Below, piece by piece: positions 27,699-36,614 of a stretch of 64,000 nucleotides of DNA (its first letter is position 1; every line of letters starts with the position of its first letter). This DNA is from Paenibacillus sp. FSL K6-1330. Its GTDB lineage: Bacteria > Bacillota > Bacilli > Paenibacillales > Paenibacillaceae. The DNA lies in contig NZ_CP150269.1 of the NCBI RefSeq assembly GCF_037976825.1, positions 4,911,501 to 4,975,500 of the forward strand. The letters are read 5' to 3'. A model generated the notes under the pieces. That model worked only from the letters and a program-made list of their open reading frames with translations, was not told the origin of the DNA and searched no databases. Position numbers and translations under genes: made by a program.

Positions 27699-29081
27699 TT
27701 AACGGAATGGAAACTTCATGCCTTTCCCACCAGTCAAGCCTTTTAGCTGTTTCATCGCTTTGTTCTTGCCGCCTTTAGGACCCATCATATCCGAGAACTG
27801 CTTCATCACGCGGCGCATTTCGTCAAACTGCTTGATGAGCCGGTTCACTTCAGCCAGCGAGGTTCCGCTGCCTGCCGCAATCCGTTTACGACGGTTGTGA
27901 TTGATGATATCAGGCTGCTGCTTCTCCGCCGTTGTCATGGAGTGGACAATTGCCTCGATGCGTCCCATCTGCTTCTCGTCAACCTTGAGATCCTTGGCTT
28001 GCTTCATCTTGCCCATGCCCGGAATCATATCCATCAGCTGATCCAGAGGACCGAGCTTCTTGACCTGATCCATCTGCTCCAGGAAATCCTCGAACGTAAA
28101 TTCGGCATTACGCATTTTACGTTCCATTTCCTTGGCCTTGTCTGCATCAATGTTCGATTGTGCTTTCTCGATAAGAGACAGCATATCGCCCATTCCGAGA
28201 ATCCGCGATGCCATCCGTTCTGGATGGAACGGCTCCAGCGCATCAATCTTCTCGCCAAGCGCCGCGAATTTGATCGGACATCCGGTAACCGCCTTAACCG
28301 AGAGGGCGGCACCGCCTCGGGTATCCCCGTCCAGCTTCGTGAGTACGACACCTGTCAGCGTCAATTGCTGGTTGAAGCTTTCCGCGACGTTCACCGCATC
28401 CTGACCCGTCATTGCGTCAACGACAAGCAGAACTTCGTCAGGATTTACGACGCTATGAATCTGCTTCAATTCTTCCATCAGCTCTTCATCGACATGAAGG
28501 CGACCAGCAGTATCGATAATGACATAATCGTGACCATTATCTTTGGCATGCTGGAGGCCTTGCTTCGCGATTTCCACTGGGCTTGTCTTATCTCCCAGGG
28601 AGAACACCGGCACGTTGATCTGATCACCGAGTACTTCGAGCTGCTTGATCGCAGCAGGACGATAGATATCGCCGGCAACAAGCAGCGGTCGGCTGTTCTG
28701 CTTCTGAAGCAGCTTGGCCAGCTTGCCCGAAGTCGTTGTCTTACCGGCACCTTGCAAACCAGCCATCATAATGACCGTTGGCGGCTTATTGCTCTTCGCC
28801 AGTTTGGCTTGGCTTCCTCCCATCAACTCCGTCAGCTCTTTATTAACGATGTCAATGATCACCATGCCGGGCGTAAAGCTGTCCATCACTTCCTTGCCGA
28901 TGGCCTTCTCTTTTACTTTGGATACGAAATCCTTAACCACTTTGAAGTTAACGTCGGCTTCGAGAAGCGCGAGCCTGACTTCACGCATGGCGGCTGTTAC
29001 ATCTTCTTCGGACACCTTGCCTTTACCACGAAGCTTGCTGAACACATTCTGTAGTCTGCTGGTCAATCCTTCAAACGCCAT
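27699..29081 (-). CDS. ffh: Signal recognition particle protein Ffh (SRP54)
   Basis: GTPase that binds signal sequences and 4.5S/scRNA and targets ribosomes to FtsY. 460 residues: N domain (GLTSRLQNVFSKLRGKGKV), G1 GLQGAGKTTTSGKLA at about 105-119, DTAGRLHVDEELM, TKLDGDTRGGAALS, then a methionine-rich M domain (EDFLEQMDQVKKLG, IPGMGKMKQ, RIAAGSGTSLAEVNRLIKQF) and a basic tail. ATG 29081 is 8 bases from GGAGG; the GTG three codons earlier abuts it. Downstream of ylxM by 21 bases. Confidence 0.97.
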   Translation of the reverse strand: MAFEGLTSRLQNVFSKLRGKGKVSEEDVTAAMREVRLALLEADVNFKVVKDFVSKVKEKAIGKEVMDSFTPGMVIIDIVNKELTELMGGSQAKLAKSNKPPTVIMMAGLQGAGKTTTSGKLAKLLQKQNSRPLLVAGDIYRPAAIKQLEVLGDQINVPVFSLGDKTSPVEIAKQGLQHAKDNGHDYVIIDTAGRLHVDEELMEELKQIHSVVNPDEVLLVVDAMTGQDAVNVAESFNQQLTLTGVVLTKLDGDTRGGAALSVKAVTGCPIKFAALGEKIDALEPFHPERMASRILGMGDMLSLIEKAQSNIDADKAKEMERKMRNAEFTFEDFLEQMDQVKKLGPLDQLMDMIPGMGKMKQAKDLKVDEKQMGRIEAIVHSMTTAEKQQPDIINHNRRKRIAAGSGTSLAEVNRLIKQFDEMRRVMKQFSDMMGPKGGKNKAMKQLKGLTGGKGMKFPFR

Positions 29082-29102
29082 ATCCGCCACCTCCGTTCAT
29101 AC

Positions 29103-29459
29103 TTAATCCCATACTTTTAATCGCTCAACCATATCGGTCATTACATTCTTATCATGTTCACCCAGGTCGCTACTCTCCACCATTTCCCGAAACTTATCCA
29201 GCTCCCGGATGCGCGTCTCATGCTTGCTCAGGAGCCCCAACTTCTCTTCATAGGACTCGAGCACCTGCTCTGCACGCTTGATATGTTCATAGACGGCCTG
29301 ACGACTAATCTCAAATTCACCTGCGATTTCTCCAAGGGAAAAATCATCATGGAAATAATATTTCAAAAAGGTCTGCTGTTTCTCTGTCAGCAGCTGCTCA
29401 TAGAAATCGAACAGCAAATTGATCCGGTTCGTCTTCTCGAGCCGATTCTCCTGACTCAT
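29103..29459 (-). CDS. ylxM: YlxM-family HTH accessory protein of SRP
   Basis: 118-residue protein with a sigma-70-like winged HTH (LLTEKQQTFLKYYFHDDFSLGEIAGEFEISRQAVYEHIKR) and a C-terminal helical tail. Homologues associate with the SRP system and always precede ffh. ATG 29459 follows a G-rich GAGGGGGG site. First gene of the ffh unit; a GTTCG-N5-CGAAC inverted repeat (29498-29512) lies in its upstream region. Confidence 0.92.
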   Translation of the reverse strand: MSQENRLEKTNRINLLFDFYEQLLTEKQQTFLKYYFHDDFSLGEIAGEFEISRQAVYEHIKRAEQVLESYEEKLGLLSKHETRIRELDKFREMVESSDLGEHDKNVMTDMVERLKVWD

Positions 29460-29521
29460 TTAAGGGCACCCCCCTCGTCAAGGAAAAACACTTTACAGTT
29501 CGCTTAACGAACCTTATCATA

Positions 29522-29566
29522 CAAAAAACAAAGAAGGATGTCAAGCCATTTCCCTTGTCATCCTTC
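29522..29566 (-). terminator. Terminator of the hlyIII gene
   Basis: 13-base stem with one mismatch (29533-29545 / 29554-29566), 8-base loop, followed on the minus strand by TTTGTTTTTTGT; 31 bases after the hlyIII stop. Confidence 0.8.
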
Positions 29567-29597
29567 TTCATGTTCAGGAAGCCTTCATCCTCCCCGT

Positions 29598-30245
29598 TCA
29601 ACCGATAGGAAGAAGGTAGATCAGTATCGCAAAAAAGTGGAGAATCGAACCCGCCAGCACAAACAAATGCCAGATGGCATGATGGTAAGGAAAACCCCGC
29701 CATACATAGAATATAGTGCCCAGCGTGTACAGCACGCCCCCAATGGCAAGTAAATTCATACCTTGCGGCGCTACAACCGCCGTTAACGGATTCCAGGCAA
29801 TGACGATCAACCAGCCCATCGCAATGTAAAATACCGTGGAGAGGAACAGAAACTTCTTGACGAAGAATGCTTTAAATACGACACCAAACAGCGCAACGCC
29901 CCATACAATCCCGAAGAGACTCCAGCCCAGCGTTCCCCGGATGGCAACCAGCAGGAAAGGCGTATACGTCCCTGCGATAAACAAGTAAATGGAGGAGTGG
30001 TCCATAAACTCAAAGAAATCCTTAGCTTTCCCGTCTCTCAAGCCGTGTACGAGCGTTGAGCTCAAATACAGCAGGAGCATCGTCGATCCGTAGATCGTAA
30101 AGCTAACCACATGCCAGGCAGTGCCCTTCAAACTTGAAAAAACAATCAGGAGCACCAGTGCTGCAACGCTTAATGCCGCTCCTATGCCATGTGTTATTGC
30201 ATTCGCTATCTCTTCTCTGCGTGGATATGTGTAAGTATTGGCCAT
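29598..30245 (-). CDS. Hemolysin III / PAQR-family membrane protein
   Basis: 215-residue protein with seven predicted TM helices and the family's conserved Ser/His/Asp positions (EIANAITHGIGAALS, SSTLVHGLRD, FMDHSSIYLFIAGTYTPF, PYHHAIWHLFVLAGSILHF). Members are PAQR-like putative hydrolases; haemolysis is a historical label. ATG 30245 (MANTYTYPRREE) follows AAAGGAT, and the promoter hexamers overlap the upstream alternative Met, which rules that start out. Monocistronic between its promoter and terminator. Confidence 0.9.
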   Translation of the reverse strand: MANTYTYPRREEIANAITHGIGAALSVAALVLLIVFSSLKGTAWHVVSFTIYGSTMLLLYLSSTLVHGLRDGKAKDFFEFMDHSSIYLFIAGTYTPFLLVAIRGTLGWSLFGIVWGVALFGVVFKAFFVKKFLFLSTVFYIAMGWLIVIAWNPLTAVVAPQGMNLLAIGGVLYTLGTIFYVWRGFPYHHAIWHLFVLAGSILHFFAILIYLLPIG

Positions 30246-30279
30246 AACAGGTATCCTTTCGCTTAAAATCTTATACTTC

Positions 30280-30309
30280 ATTATACGCCCTGCGGGCATG
30301 CAAAATCAA
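30280..30309 (-). promoter_or_regulatory. Promoter of the hlyIII gene
   Basis: Minus strand TTGATT (30304-30309), 18-base spacer, perfect TATAAT (30280-30285), 34 bases before the chosen start. Confidence 0.7.
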
Positions 30310-30324
30310 AGCCGCCCCCCTATA

Positions 30325-31443
30325 TCAGCCTCCCTGCGATTGGAAAAATTGCTGAATGGCGCTGACGATTTGGCGGGACGCAGTGCCGTCGCCAAACGGA
30401 TTATGGGCTCTTGCCATGCTGTGGTACGCTTCCTTATCCGTCAGCAGCTGCTCTATTCCAGCCTGAACCGCTTCACACTTCGTACCGACGCATTTTAGAG
30501 TACCGGCCGTGACTCCTTCCGGGCGCTCGGTTTTATCCCTCAGTACCAGAACCGGCTTCCCTAGTGACGGCGCTTCCTCCTGTATGCCGCCGGAATCCGT
30601 CAAGACCAGATAGGAACGCTGCATGATATGATGCAGATCTACCACATCGAGCGGTTCGGTCAAGTGAATTCGCTCGTGCCCCTCAAGCTCTTGCGCGACC
30701 GCCTCCTGCAGCACAGGGTTTGGATGGACCGGATATATCACTTCAATATCAGGGTGCTTTTGGATCACCCGCTTCACTGCCTCAAATACCCCTTTCATCG
30801 GTTCTCCCCAGTTTTCCCTGCGATGCATGGTCATCAGTATTAATCGGCTATTTTTCCGTAACTTGCTCTGTATCGGATGCTCAAAAGGAGCCTGAAGCGT
30901 CCACTTCATCGCATCGATTCCCGTGTTTCCCGTTACATATACGTGAGCCGAACGGTTCTCAGCTTTGAGATTTGATGCGGACAGCGCCGTCGGGGCAAAG
31001 TGCATATCAGCCACTCTGCCGATCCACTCGCGGTTCATCTCCTCTGGAAACGGCGCGTATTTATCATACGTCCGCAGCCCTGCTTCCACATGTCCCACCG
31101 GAATCTTCGCGTAATAAGCTGCTAAAGCACCGATAAATGCTGTCGTTGTATCCCCGTGGACCAGCACAAGATCATATTTTCTCGCTTGGAATACCTTCTC
31201 CATCCCTTTTAGCAGATCAGCGCTCAGACTGTATAAGGATTGCCCTTCCTTCATGATATTCAGATCCGTTTGCGTCTGGATTTCAAAAAAACGAAGCACC
31301 TGATCCAACATCGCCCGGTGCTGTGCGGTTACGCATACGATTGGAGTTAAACCCGGGGCTGACTCCAATTCCTTGACCAAAGGTGCCATTTTGATCGCTT
31401 CCGGACGCGTTCCGAATATAACAAGAACATTTTTCTGTCTCAC
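30325..31443 (-). CDS. wecB: Non-hydrolysing UDP-N-acetylglucosamine 2-epimerase
   Basis: Interconverts UDP-GlcNAc and UDP-ManNAc, supplying ManNAc for wall teichoic acid linkage units or capsule-type glycans (mnaA in Bacillus). 372 residues with FGTRPEAIKMAPLV, VHGDTTTAFIGALAAYY, GHVEAGLRTYDKYAPFPEE, MTMHRRENWGEPM, YPVHPNPVLQE and LTDSGGIQEEAPSLGKPVLVLRDKTERPEG, covering all active-site segments. GTG 31443. It is divergent from the glycosyltransferase cassette; a functional link is an inference from position. Confidence 0.93.
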   Translation of the reverse strand: MRQKNVLVIFGTRPEAIKMAPLVKELESAPGLTPIVCVTAQHRAMLDQVLRFFEIQTQTDLNIMKEGQSLYSLSADLLKGMEKVFQARKYDLVLVHGDTTTAFIGALAAYYAKIPVGHVEAGLRTYDKYAPFPEEMNREWIGRVADMHFAPTALSASNLKAENRSAHVYVTGNTGIDAMKWTLQAPFEHPIQSKLRKNSRLILMTMHRRENWGEPMKGVFEAVKRVIQKHPDIEVIYPVHPNPVLQEAVAQELEGHERIHLTEPLDVVDLHHIMQRSYLVLTDSGGIQEEAPSLGKPVLVLRDKTERPEGVTAGTLKCVGTKCEAVQAGIEQLLTDKEAYHSMARAHNPFGDGTASRQIVSAIQQFFQSQGG

Positions 31444-31609
31444 GAACCTTCACTCCCCCTCGTTTTATATGAAAAGATAGATCTGAATCCTCATATCTTA
31501 AACATTATATGGCAAGTTGATAGATTCGTTCCGGTCAGTTGCATCCTTGTAGAAATCAACCATTTTTCGGCCTTTCGCTCATTCGTCCAATTCTATGAAG
31601 CTAGCAATG

Positions 31610-31618
31610 CATATATTA
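31610..31618 (+). promoter_or_regulatory. Sigma-K-like -10 element before the glycan cassette
   Basis: CATATATTA fits the sporulation sigma-K -10 consensus CATANNNTA, about 30 bases before the TTG start. No good AC-type -35 was found 16-17 bases upstream, so this is only a hint. Confidence 0.25.
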
Positions 31619-31648
31619 TCCCGAGTACAAAAGAAAGGAGGAAACCTC

Positions 31649-32677
31649 TTGGCTGTTATCATTTATCCGAGAACGATGAACTGGTCGTATATGAAACAGA
31701 GACCGCAGCAGCTTATGACTCAATTGGGGGCGCTTGGTCATCAGGTTTTCTTCGAAAACCTGGCACCGCTGGATAAGGAGTTCAAAGAAGTGGAACCGAA
31801 TGTGTTCCTATTCACAGATACCAAAACATTTCTGCACAAAAAACTGCCTGCCCTTCGCAAAGAACATCCGATTGTCGTCTGGACGACGTGGTCTAAACTC
31901 CGGACTCGCATTTCCACTCTCTTTAAGCCCGACATTACGATCTACGACTGCTGCGATGAATTTCCGCATTGGGCTAAGTATGAACCCAAAATGATTGACG
32001 AGGCGGACCATGTCGTATGTACCGCAGAGGTGATTCACACCCGGTTGTCCCTGGCTTATCCGGACAAACCGCTCACCCTGATCCCGAATGGCGCTGACTC
32101 CTCATTTTTTCATATTCCATTCAGTGAAAGGCCCGCCGATCTCCCTCCGGGTCCTGTTGTCGCTTATATCGGCGCCTGGGCGTATTGGGTAGATCATGAG
32201 CTGTTTGCTAAGGCGGCCCTTCGTTTTCCAAACGTCCAATTCGTTTCCATTGGAGCTCCTTACGGCAGCTCCGGCGATTATTCGAAGCTTCCCAATGTGC
32301 ATATACTCGGTGAAAAGCCGCACCAGGAGCTCAAACGTTATCTGACTCATATTGACGTTGCTTTGATCCCCTTCCAATACCATCCGATTACGCTGGCAAC
32401 CAATCCAGTCAAGGCGTACGAGTATATGGCATCCGGTGTTCGCGTACTATCAACAGCTCTGCCGGAATGCATTGCCATGGAGCCGCATGTTACCACAGCG
32501 ACAACCCATGATGATTTCTTGGGCAAGCTGTCCTCCATGCTGCATCACCCGGATACAGCAGAGCATAAGCTGGCACGCATTGCCTACGCCAGAGAGAATC
32601 GCTGGGTTGAACGCGGATTGAAAGCCGATCAAGTGATTCGGCAGGCCATCCTGGACAAAGGCATGAGCTCCCATTGA
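31649..32677 (+). CDS. Family-4-like glycosyltransferase (TuaH-like), first gene of glycan cassette
   Basis: 342-residue GT-B enzyme. TTG 31649 is chosen because AAAGGAGG lies 7 bases upstream; the frame is open to 31595. N-terminus VIIYPRTMNWSYMKQRPQQLM is the TuaH-like acceptor domain opening. The C-terminal half carries the nucleotide-sugar site (YIGAWAYWVDHELF, VHILGEKPHQELKRYL, DVALIPFQYHPITLATNPVK, EYMASGVRVLSTALPE). Donor and acceptor are unknown. Overlaps the next gene by 4 bases (TTGA), implying coupled translation. Confidence 0.85.
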   Translation: MAVIIYPRTMNWSYMKQRPQQLMTQLGALGHQVFFENLAPLDKEFKEVEPNVFLFTDTKTFLHKKLPALRKEHPIVVWTTWSKLRTRISTLFKPDITIYDCCDEFPHWAKYEPKMIDEADHVVCTAEVIHTRLSLAYPDKPLTLIPNGADSSFFHIPFSERPADLPPGPVVAYIGAWAYWVDHELFAKAALRFPNVQFVSIGAPYGSSGDYSKLPNVHILGEKPHQELKRYLTHIDVALIPFQYHPITLATNPVKAYEYMASGVRVLSTALPECIAMEPHVTTATTHDDFLGKLSSMLHHPDTAEHKLARIAYARENRWVERGLKADQVIRQAILDKGMSSH

Positions 32678-33846
32678 AACCTTATGCCAAACTATGTACG
32701 CAGCCATTCGGCTACAGAGCCACCGATACGTTTGCCTATCGCAAACAAATTATTCAGGAAATCTCACAAATAGACCGTGAGTGGATTCTATGGGGCGGTA
32801 ACTTGTCCTTTTCCAATAAGAGCGCACAGACTTCCATTCCGATGCCAACCCCAATTCCAGATCATATTGTCTGTATATGCATGAACGGTGCCCCGCTGTA
32901 TTGGAGAAAATCCTGGCTGCTTGCTGCTCTTACCTACTGGAATAACAGGCTTCCGGCTGCCAAATTTCTGCCTTACGACCTGCTGCCTGAAGACCCAAGC
33001 CTTACGATGCATCTGGACCCAACGCAAAATCCTCCGTATCAAAAGGATCTGGAGTATATTCTCCCTATTCTGTCCGCAACAAGGATGCGAAATAACACCA
33101 CCAGCTCCAAAGGGTCTTTATCCCCTGAAATTCCTCAGCAGCCTGTCGTCTCCATTCTGATGAGCATCCACAATATGAAGAACACTTTAGGCTGGAGCAT
33201 CCGTTCCGTGTTGGCACAATCAAGCGATAACTGGGAGCTGCTAATAGGTGATGACGGCTCTGAAGACGATAGTCTGGAGGAAGCCTGTGCTTATCTTGAC
33301 AGCAGAATTCGGGTTCTGTCTCAATCGCGTAACCGCGGAAAGGCGATCATGATGAATCGGCTGCTTTTCGAAGCAAATGGTCAATATATTCTGGAATTGG
33401 ATGGCGATGACTGGCTGGCTCCCGATGCGGCCGCACTCCTGTCCAAAGCGCTTGACAACAATCCGGACAGCAGGATGGCCACGGGCCGGTATGGATGCTG
33501 GGAACGCACCCGGCAGTTCGGTCCTCTATGGAGAAGAAACGTTGATTCGGGCAAGCTTTATTCGGCGTGGTCTACTTCCTTAAATCGAACGAATCTACAC
33601 GGCCACCCGCTCGTCCCCCGTATGTATCGAAAGTCATCCCTAATCGACATTGGCGGCTGGTGGGATCGGGAGGATCGCTTCGGACGTATCTTCGAAGATA
33701 TCGATGTCATTGCCAGGCTTCTTAAGCACAGCTCACCGATTCAGGTCGATGCCGTATTGTATCATCGCGTCATTTATGGCAGCAGTACCAGCCAACGTAA
33801 CCGCAACCTCTTCGAAGCCTGGTGTCAGCAAGCACACAAGAGTTAG
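32674..33846 (+). CDS. Family-2 glycosyltransferase with extra N-terminal domain
   Basis: 390 residues. The first 150 or so are a separate, unrecognised domain (RATDTFAYRKQIIQEI, WGGNLSFSNKS). From about 160 a GT-A fold follows: VSILMSIHNMKNTLGWSIRS, GDDGSEDDSLEEA, ELDGDDWLAPDAAAL (the DxD metal site) and GGWWDREDRFGRIFEDIDVIARLL with the catalytic-type acidic residues. Start TTG 32674 overlaps the previous stop. It likely adds a sugar to the glycan built by its neighbours; specificity cannot be read. Confidence 0.85.
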   Translation: MKPYAKLCTQPFGYRATDTFAYRKQIIQEISQIDREWILWGGNLSFSNKSAQTSIPMPTPIPDHIVCICMNGAPLYWRKSWLLAALTYWNNRLPAAKFLPYDLLPEDPSLTMHLDPTQNPPYQKDLEYILPILSATRMRNNTTSSKGSLSPEIPQQPVVSILMSIHNMKNTLGWSIRSVLAQSSDNWELLIGDDGSEDDSLEEACAYLDSRIRVLSQSRNRGKAIMMNRLLFEANGQYILELDGDDWLAPDAAALLSKALDNNPDSRMATGRYGCWERTRQFGPLWRRNVDSGKLYSAWSTSLNRTNLHGHPLVPRMYRKSSLIDIGGWWDREDRFGRIFEDIDVIARLLKHSSPIQVDAVLYHRVIYGSSTSQRNRNLFEAWCQQAHKS

Positions 33847-33875
33847 ACAGCGCATGAAAAGGAGGTGATACGTAC

Positions 33876-34886
33876 ATGCATATTGCCGCTTCCGGGTACT
33901 ATGGAATGGGAAACTTCGGTGATGATTTATTTCTTCACACCCTTCGCCAAGTATTCCATGATCATCACGTCTATCCCTGGAACTCCCGATTGGATCCCCG
34001 TCAGACGGATGCCTTCATCATCGGTGGCGGAGATTTAATTACACCCTACTCGTTCAGTCCCTATTACTTCCCCCCTCAGCTCGTAGGACAGCCCACTTGG
34101 GTCTATGGCGTCGGCATTGTGGATGCCTACCCCGAACACACCTGGCCTGAAGAGCAGGTATCCGCCTATCGGGATATCATTTCCAAGGCAAACCGCGCGG
34201 TGTTCCGGGATGAACGATCGTCGGCCATCGCCAAGCGGGCAGGCTTCCACCGGAATGTCGAAACAGCCCCTGACATGGTATTCGGCTATCGTCAGCCCGA
34301 TATCCCGGTGAAACGTTTCTCTAAACGTCCAACGATTGGCGTCGTTGTGTTTTCCTATGCATCATTTCCGATGGACAACATGACCAAACTGCTGGCACAT
34401 CTTATCGCCAAAGGCTATCATGCCGTCCTTATCCCGGTCATTCATCATCCGGGCAACGCGTACTCCGATTACAACACATGTCTGCAATTGCAGCAAAAGG
34501 TAAAGGAGTCTACACCCGCTGCTTCCATTGAGACGCTGCCGTTTCTTATGGACATTGAGCTCACTTACCGGTTCATTCAATCTGTCGACTATTTGATATC
34601 TTTTAAGCTTCACCCGTCGCTAGCCGCTTTACGTGGCGGCAAGCCTGTACTGGCGCTTAGCACCATGAGCAAAGTGCATAGCCTGCTGAGCTCTTTTCAT
34701 CTCGGTCAGTACTTTACGGATTATCGTCAGCCGCTTGATGTTCTGGTCGATAAAACCGAAACCTTCCTTAAATACGGCCCTGGTCATGTGCAGCAGATTA
34801 TGCCCCTGATCCGCGCAGCGGAGGAAGAAAGCACCGCTTCGCTTTTAGAATTAAAGAGGCATATCGAAGAGCACAACCGTTGGTAA
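33876..34886 (+). CDS. Polysaccharide pyruvyl transferase family protein (CsaB-like)
   Basis: 336 residues. ATG 33876 follows AAAAGGAGGTGA by 7 bases. N-terminal ASGYYGMGNFGDDLFLHTL is the family signature, followed by AFIIGGGDLITPYSF, VYGVGIVDAYPEH, NRAVFRDERSSAIAKRAGF and, in the C-terminal half, DYLISFKLHPSLAALRGGKPVLAL. Characterised members ketal-pyruvylate glycan sugars (CsaB for S-layer anchoring), so the product may carry an acidic decoration. No secretion signal, so it acts in the cytoplasm on glycan precursors. Confidence 0.85.
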   Translation: MHIAASGYYGMGNFGDDLFLHTLRQVFHDHHVYPWNSRLDPRQTDAFIIGGGDLITPYSFSPYYFPPQLVGQPTWVYGVGIVDAYPEHTWPEEQVSAYRDIISKANRAVFRDERSSAIAKRAGFHRNVETAPDMVFGYRQPDIPVKRFSKRPTIGVVVFSYASFPMDNMTKLLAHLIAKGYHAVLIPVIHHPGNAYSDYNTCLQLQQKVKESTPAASIETLPFLMDIELTYRFIQSVDYLISFKLHPSLAALRGGKPVLALSTMSKVHSLLSSFHLGQYFTDYRQPLDVLVDKTETFLKYGPGHVQQIMPLIRAAEEESTASLLELKRHIEEHNRW

Positions 34887-34905
34887 TACAGAAAGGAGAA
34901 TGACT

Positions 34906-35226
34906 ATGTGTTGCTTCCTGTTCTGCAGAAGACTTGCAAGGCGAGTCAAGATGTTAACACGGCAGGTCGAACTTCTAAGCCAGGAAACCAGTCAATTAAC
35001 CGAACGGGTAGAATCATTGGAAAGTCAGGTCCTCACCGGTTTAACGATTAATCCGGAGCTGACTCAATTTTTCGAAGTCCGTACCGGCCAACAAGTCCGG
35101 GTCAGCACAACGTTTGTCACGTTGGAAGGGGTCGTTTTGGCTACTGCTGAAGATGGTGTTCAGCTCCGTGAGGCATCTGGTGACCTTGTGCTGATTCCAT
35201 TCGCCAATATTACTTCCGTTCAGTAA
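34906..35226 (+). CDS. Small coiled-coil plus beta-barrel protein (DUF2642-like)
   Basis: 106 residues. ATG 34906 is 7 bases from AAAGGAGA (an ATG two codons earlier is too close). Cys-rich basic start MCCFLFCRRLARR, a short coiled coil (MLTRQVELLSQETSQLTERV), then a small beta domain (VRTGQQVRVSTTFVTLEGVV, VLIPFANITSVQ). The beta part resembles DUF2642/Sm-like spore-associated proteins and the following gene; that assignment is by eye. In the cassette it could be a coat or anchoring component. Confidence 0.7.
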   Translation: MCCFLFCRRLARRVKMLTRQVELLSQETSQLTERVESLESQVLTGLTINPELTQFFEVRTGQQVRVSTTFVTLEGVVLATAEDGVQLREASGDLVLIPFANITSVQ

Positions 35227-35289
35227 TTCCATCGAATGATGCTGGATCCTCAGCTTCAAACTTTCATTACGGCAAGGAGGTTAACCGAT

Positions 35290-35493
35290 ATGCGCTACGT
35301 GGATTGGCTGCAAGGATTTATCGGCTCGGAAACCGAAGTAATGGTGCCCGGAGATGTGATCATTGGCACGCTGACCAAAGTGGGCGAAGGAACCATCACC
35401 TTAAAAGTACCGCCCATTATCTATGGTCCTCCTACAGATACGGCCATCATCCCGCTTCGTTCAATTGAATTCGTTCGGATCGTCTCTTCATAA
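35290..35493 (+). CDS. Small beta-rich protein (DUF2642-like), last gene of glycan cassette
   Basis: 67 residues; ATG 35290 follows AAGGAGG by 9 bases (longer frame to 35236 lacks a site). Sequence MRYVDWLQGFIGSETEVMV, GDVIIGTLTKVGEGTITLKV, AIIPLRSIEFVRIVSS suggests five strands, ending in an IPLxxIxxV motif matching the preceding protein's IPFANITSV. The two may have arisen by duplication and may assemble together. A terminator follows 34 bases downstream. Confidence 0.68.
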   Translation: MRYVDWLQGFIGSETEVMVPGDVIIGTLTKVGEGTITLKVPPIIYGPPTDTAIIPLRSIEFVRIVSS

Positions 35494-35526
35494 GAAGCAT
35501 GTGCCCGCAGATCGAGCCGAACATGA

Positions 35527-35559
35527 AGAAGGACCGAAAGTATATCTTTCGGTCCTTCT
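35527..35559. terminator. Bidirectional terminator between glycan cassette and ftsY
   Basis: Perfect 14-base stem agaaggaccgaaag (35527-35540) / ctttcggtccttct (35546-35559) with a TATAT loop between convergent units. Confidence 0.85.
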
Positions 35560-35585
35560 ATATACATATTCGATTAGACCAGTGT

Positions 35586-36587
35586 CTAGTCTTGTTGTTC
35601 TACAGCATTCTCTTCTTCTTTAATCAAACCCGCGAAGAGGGCATGAACGAACTGCTCGGAGTCAAAGGTCTGGAGGTCGCCCATTTTCTCTCCCAAGCCT
35701 ACCAGTTTCACCGGAAGATTCAACTCTTGACGAATCGCGATCACGATGCCGCCCTTAGCCGTGCCATCCAGCTTGGTTAATACGAGGCCGGTCACGCCGC
35801 TCTTCTCCCCAAACAGCTTCGCTTGGCTCAACGCATTCTGTCCTGTCGTCGCATCAAGGACCATCAGTACCTCATGCGGGGCACTCGGAATTTCGCGTTG
35901 AATGACGCGGAAGATTTTATTCAACTCTTCCATCAGATTCGTTTTGTTCTGAAGGCGTCCCGCCGTATCACAGAGCAGAACATCCGCTTGCCGCTGCTTG
36001 GCTGCTTGAACGGCATCGAACATAACAGCTGCCGGGTCTGAGCCGGGCTGCTGTTTAATGACTTCAACGCCAACCCGTTCTCCCCATACTTCCAGCTGTT
36101 CAATCGCACCTGCACGGAACGTGTCGCCCGCTGCGAGCAAAACCTTCTTGCCCTCCTGCTTGTAACGATGCGCCAGCTTGCCAATCGTAGTTGTTTTACC
36201 GACTCCGTTAACGCCGACAAACAGAATGACCGTAATGCCATCCGGATTCTCCCGCAGTTCATTGCTGCTGTCATCACGAAGGAGTCCCATCAGCTTCTCT
36301 GACAATACTGGCTGCAGATCGGCAGCGTCTTCAATCCGCCGTTTCTTCACTTCGGCACGAAGATCGTCCATCAGATCCATCACGGTATTCACGCCGACAT
36401 CAGCACCAATCAGAATCTCTTCCAATTCCTCGTAGAATTCTTCATCGATTTTTTTTCGGCGAATCACCAGGTCCGACACTTTCTCGATAAAACCCTTCCG
36501 GGTTTTCTCGAGTCCGTCGCGGAACTGTTTTGTTACATTTTCCGTTTTGCTGGAAATGCTCTCTTTTAACTTCTTAAAAAAGCTCAT
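35586..36587 (-). CDS. ftsY: Signal recognition particle receptor FtsY
   Basis: Membrane-associated SRP receptor GTPase. 333 residues: short charged A region, N domain, G1 [18 protein letters not shown] at about 127-144, [50 protein letters not shown] and the C-terminal [28 protein letters not shown] precedes ATG 36587. It lies 27 bases after smc, as in B. subtilis. Confidence 0.97.
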   Translation of the reverse strand: MSFFKKLKESISSKTENVTKQFRDGLEKTRKGFIEKVSDLVIRRKKIDEEFYEELEEILIGADVGVNTVMDLMDDLRAEVKKRRIEDAADLQPVLSEKLMGLLRDDSSNELRENPDGITVILFVGVNGVGKTTTIGKLAHRYKQEGKKVLLAAGDTFRAGAIEQLEVWGERVGVEVIKQQPGSDPAAVMFDAVQAAKQRQADVLLCDTAGRLQNKTNLMEELNKIFRVIQREIPSAPHEVLMVLDATTGQNALSQAKLFGEKSGVTGLVLTKLDGTAKGGIVIAIRQELNLPVKLVGLGEKMGDLQTFDSEQFVHALFAGLIKEEENAVEQQD

Positions 36588-36614
36588 ACGTACCCTCCAT
36601 GTCGTTATGTTAAA

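Noticed and set aside
27897..29054. 385-codon plus-strand frame opposite ffh
   Set aside because: It is antisense to a firmly identified ffh gene, with no ribosome site or recognisable protein.
29498..29512. GTTCG-N5-CGAAC near the ylxM promoter considered as a LexA box
   Set aside because: The half-sites are in the reverse order of the Bacillus SOS box (CGAAC-N4-GTTCG) and the spacer is 5, not 4.
30246..30299. Longer N-terminus for the hlyIII protein (start at 30299 or 30281)
   Set aside because: The -10 and -35 hexamers of its promoter lie inside this stretch, so it cannot be part of the coding message.
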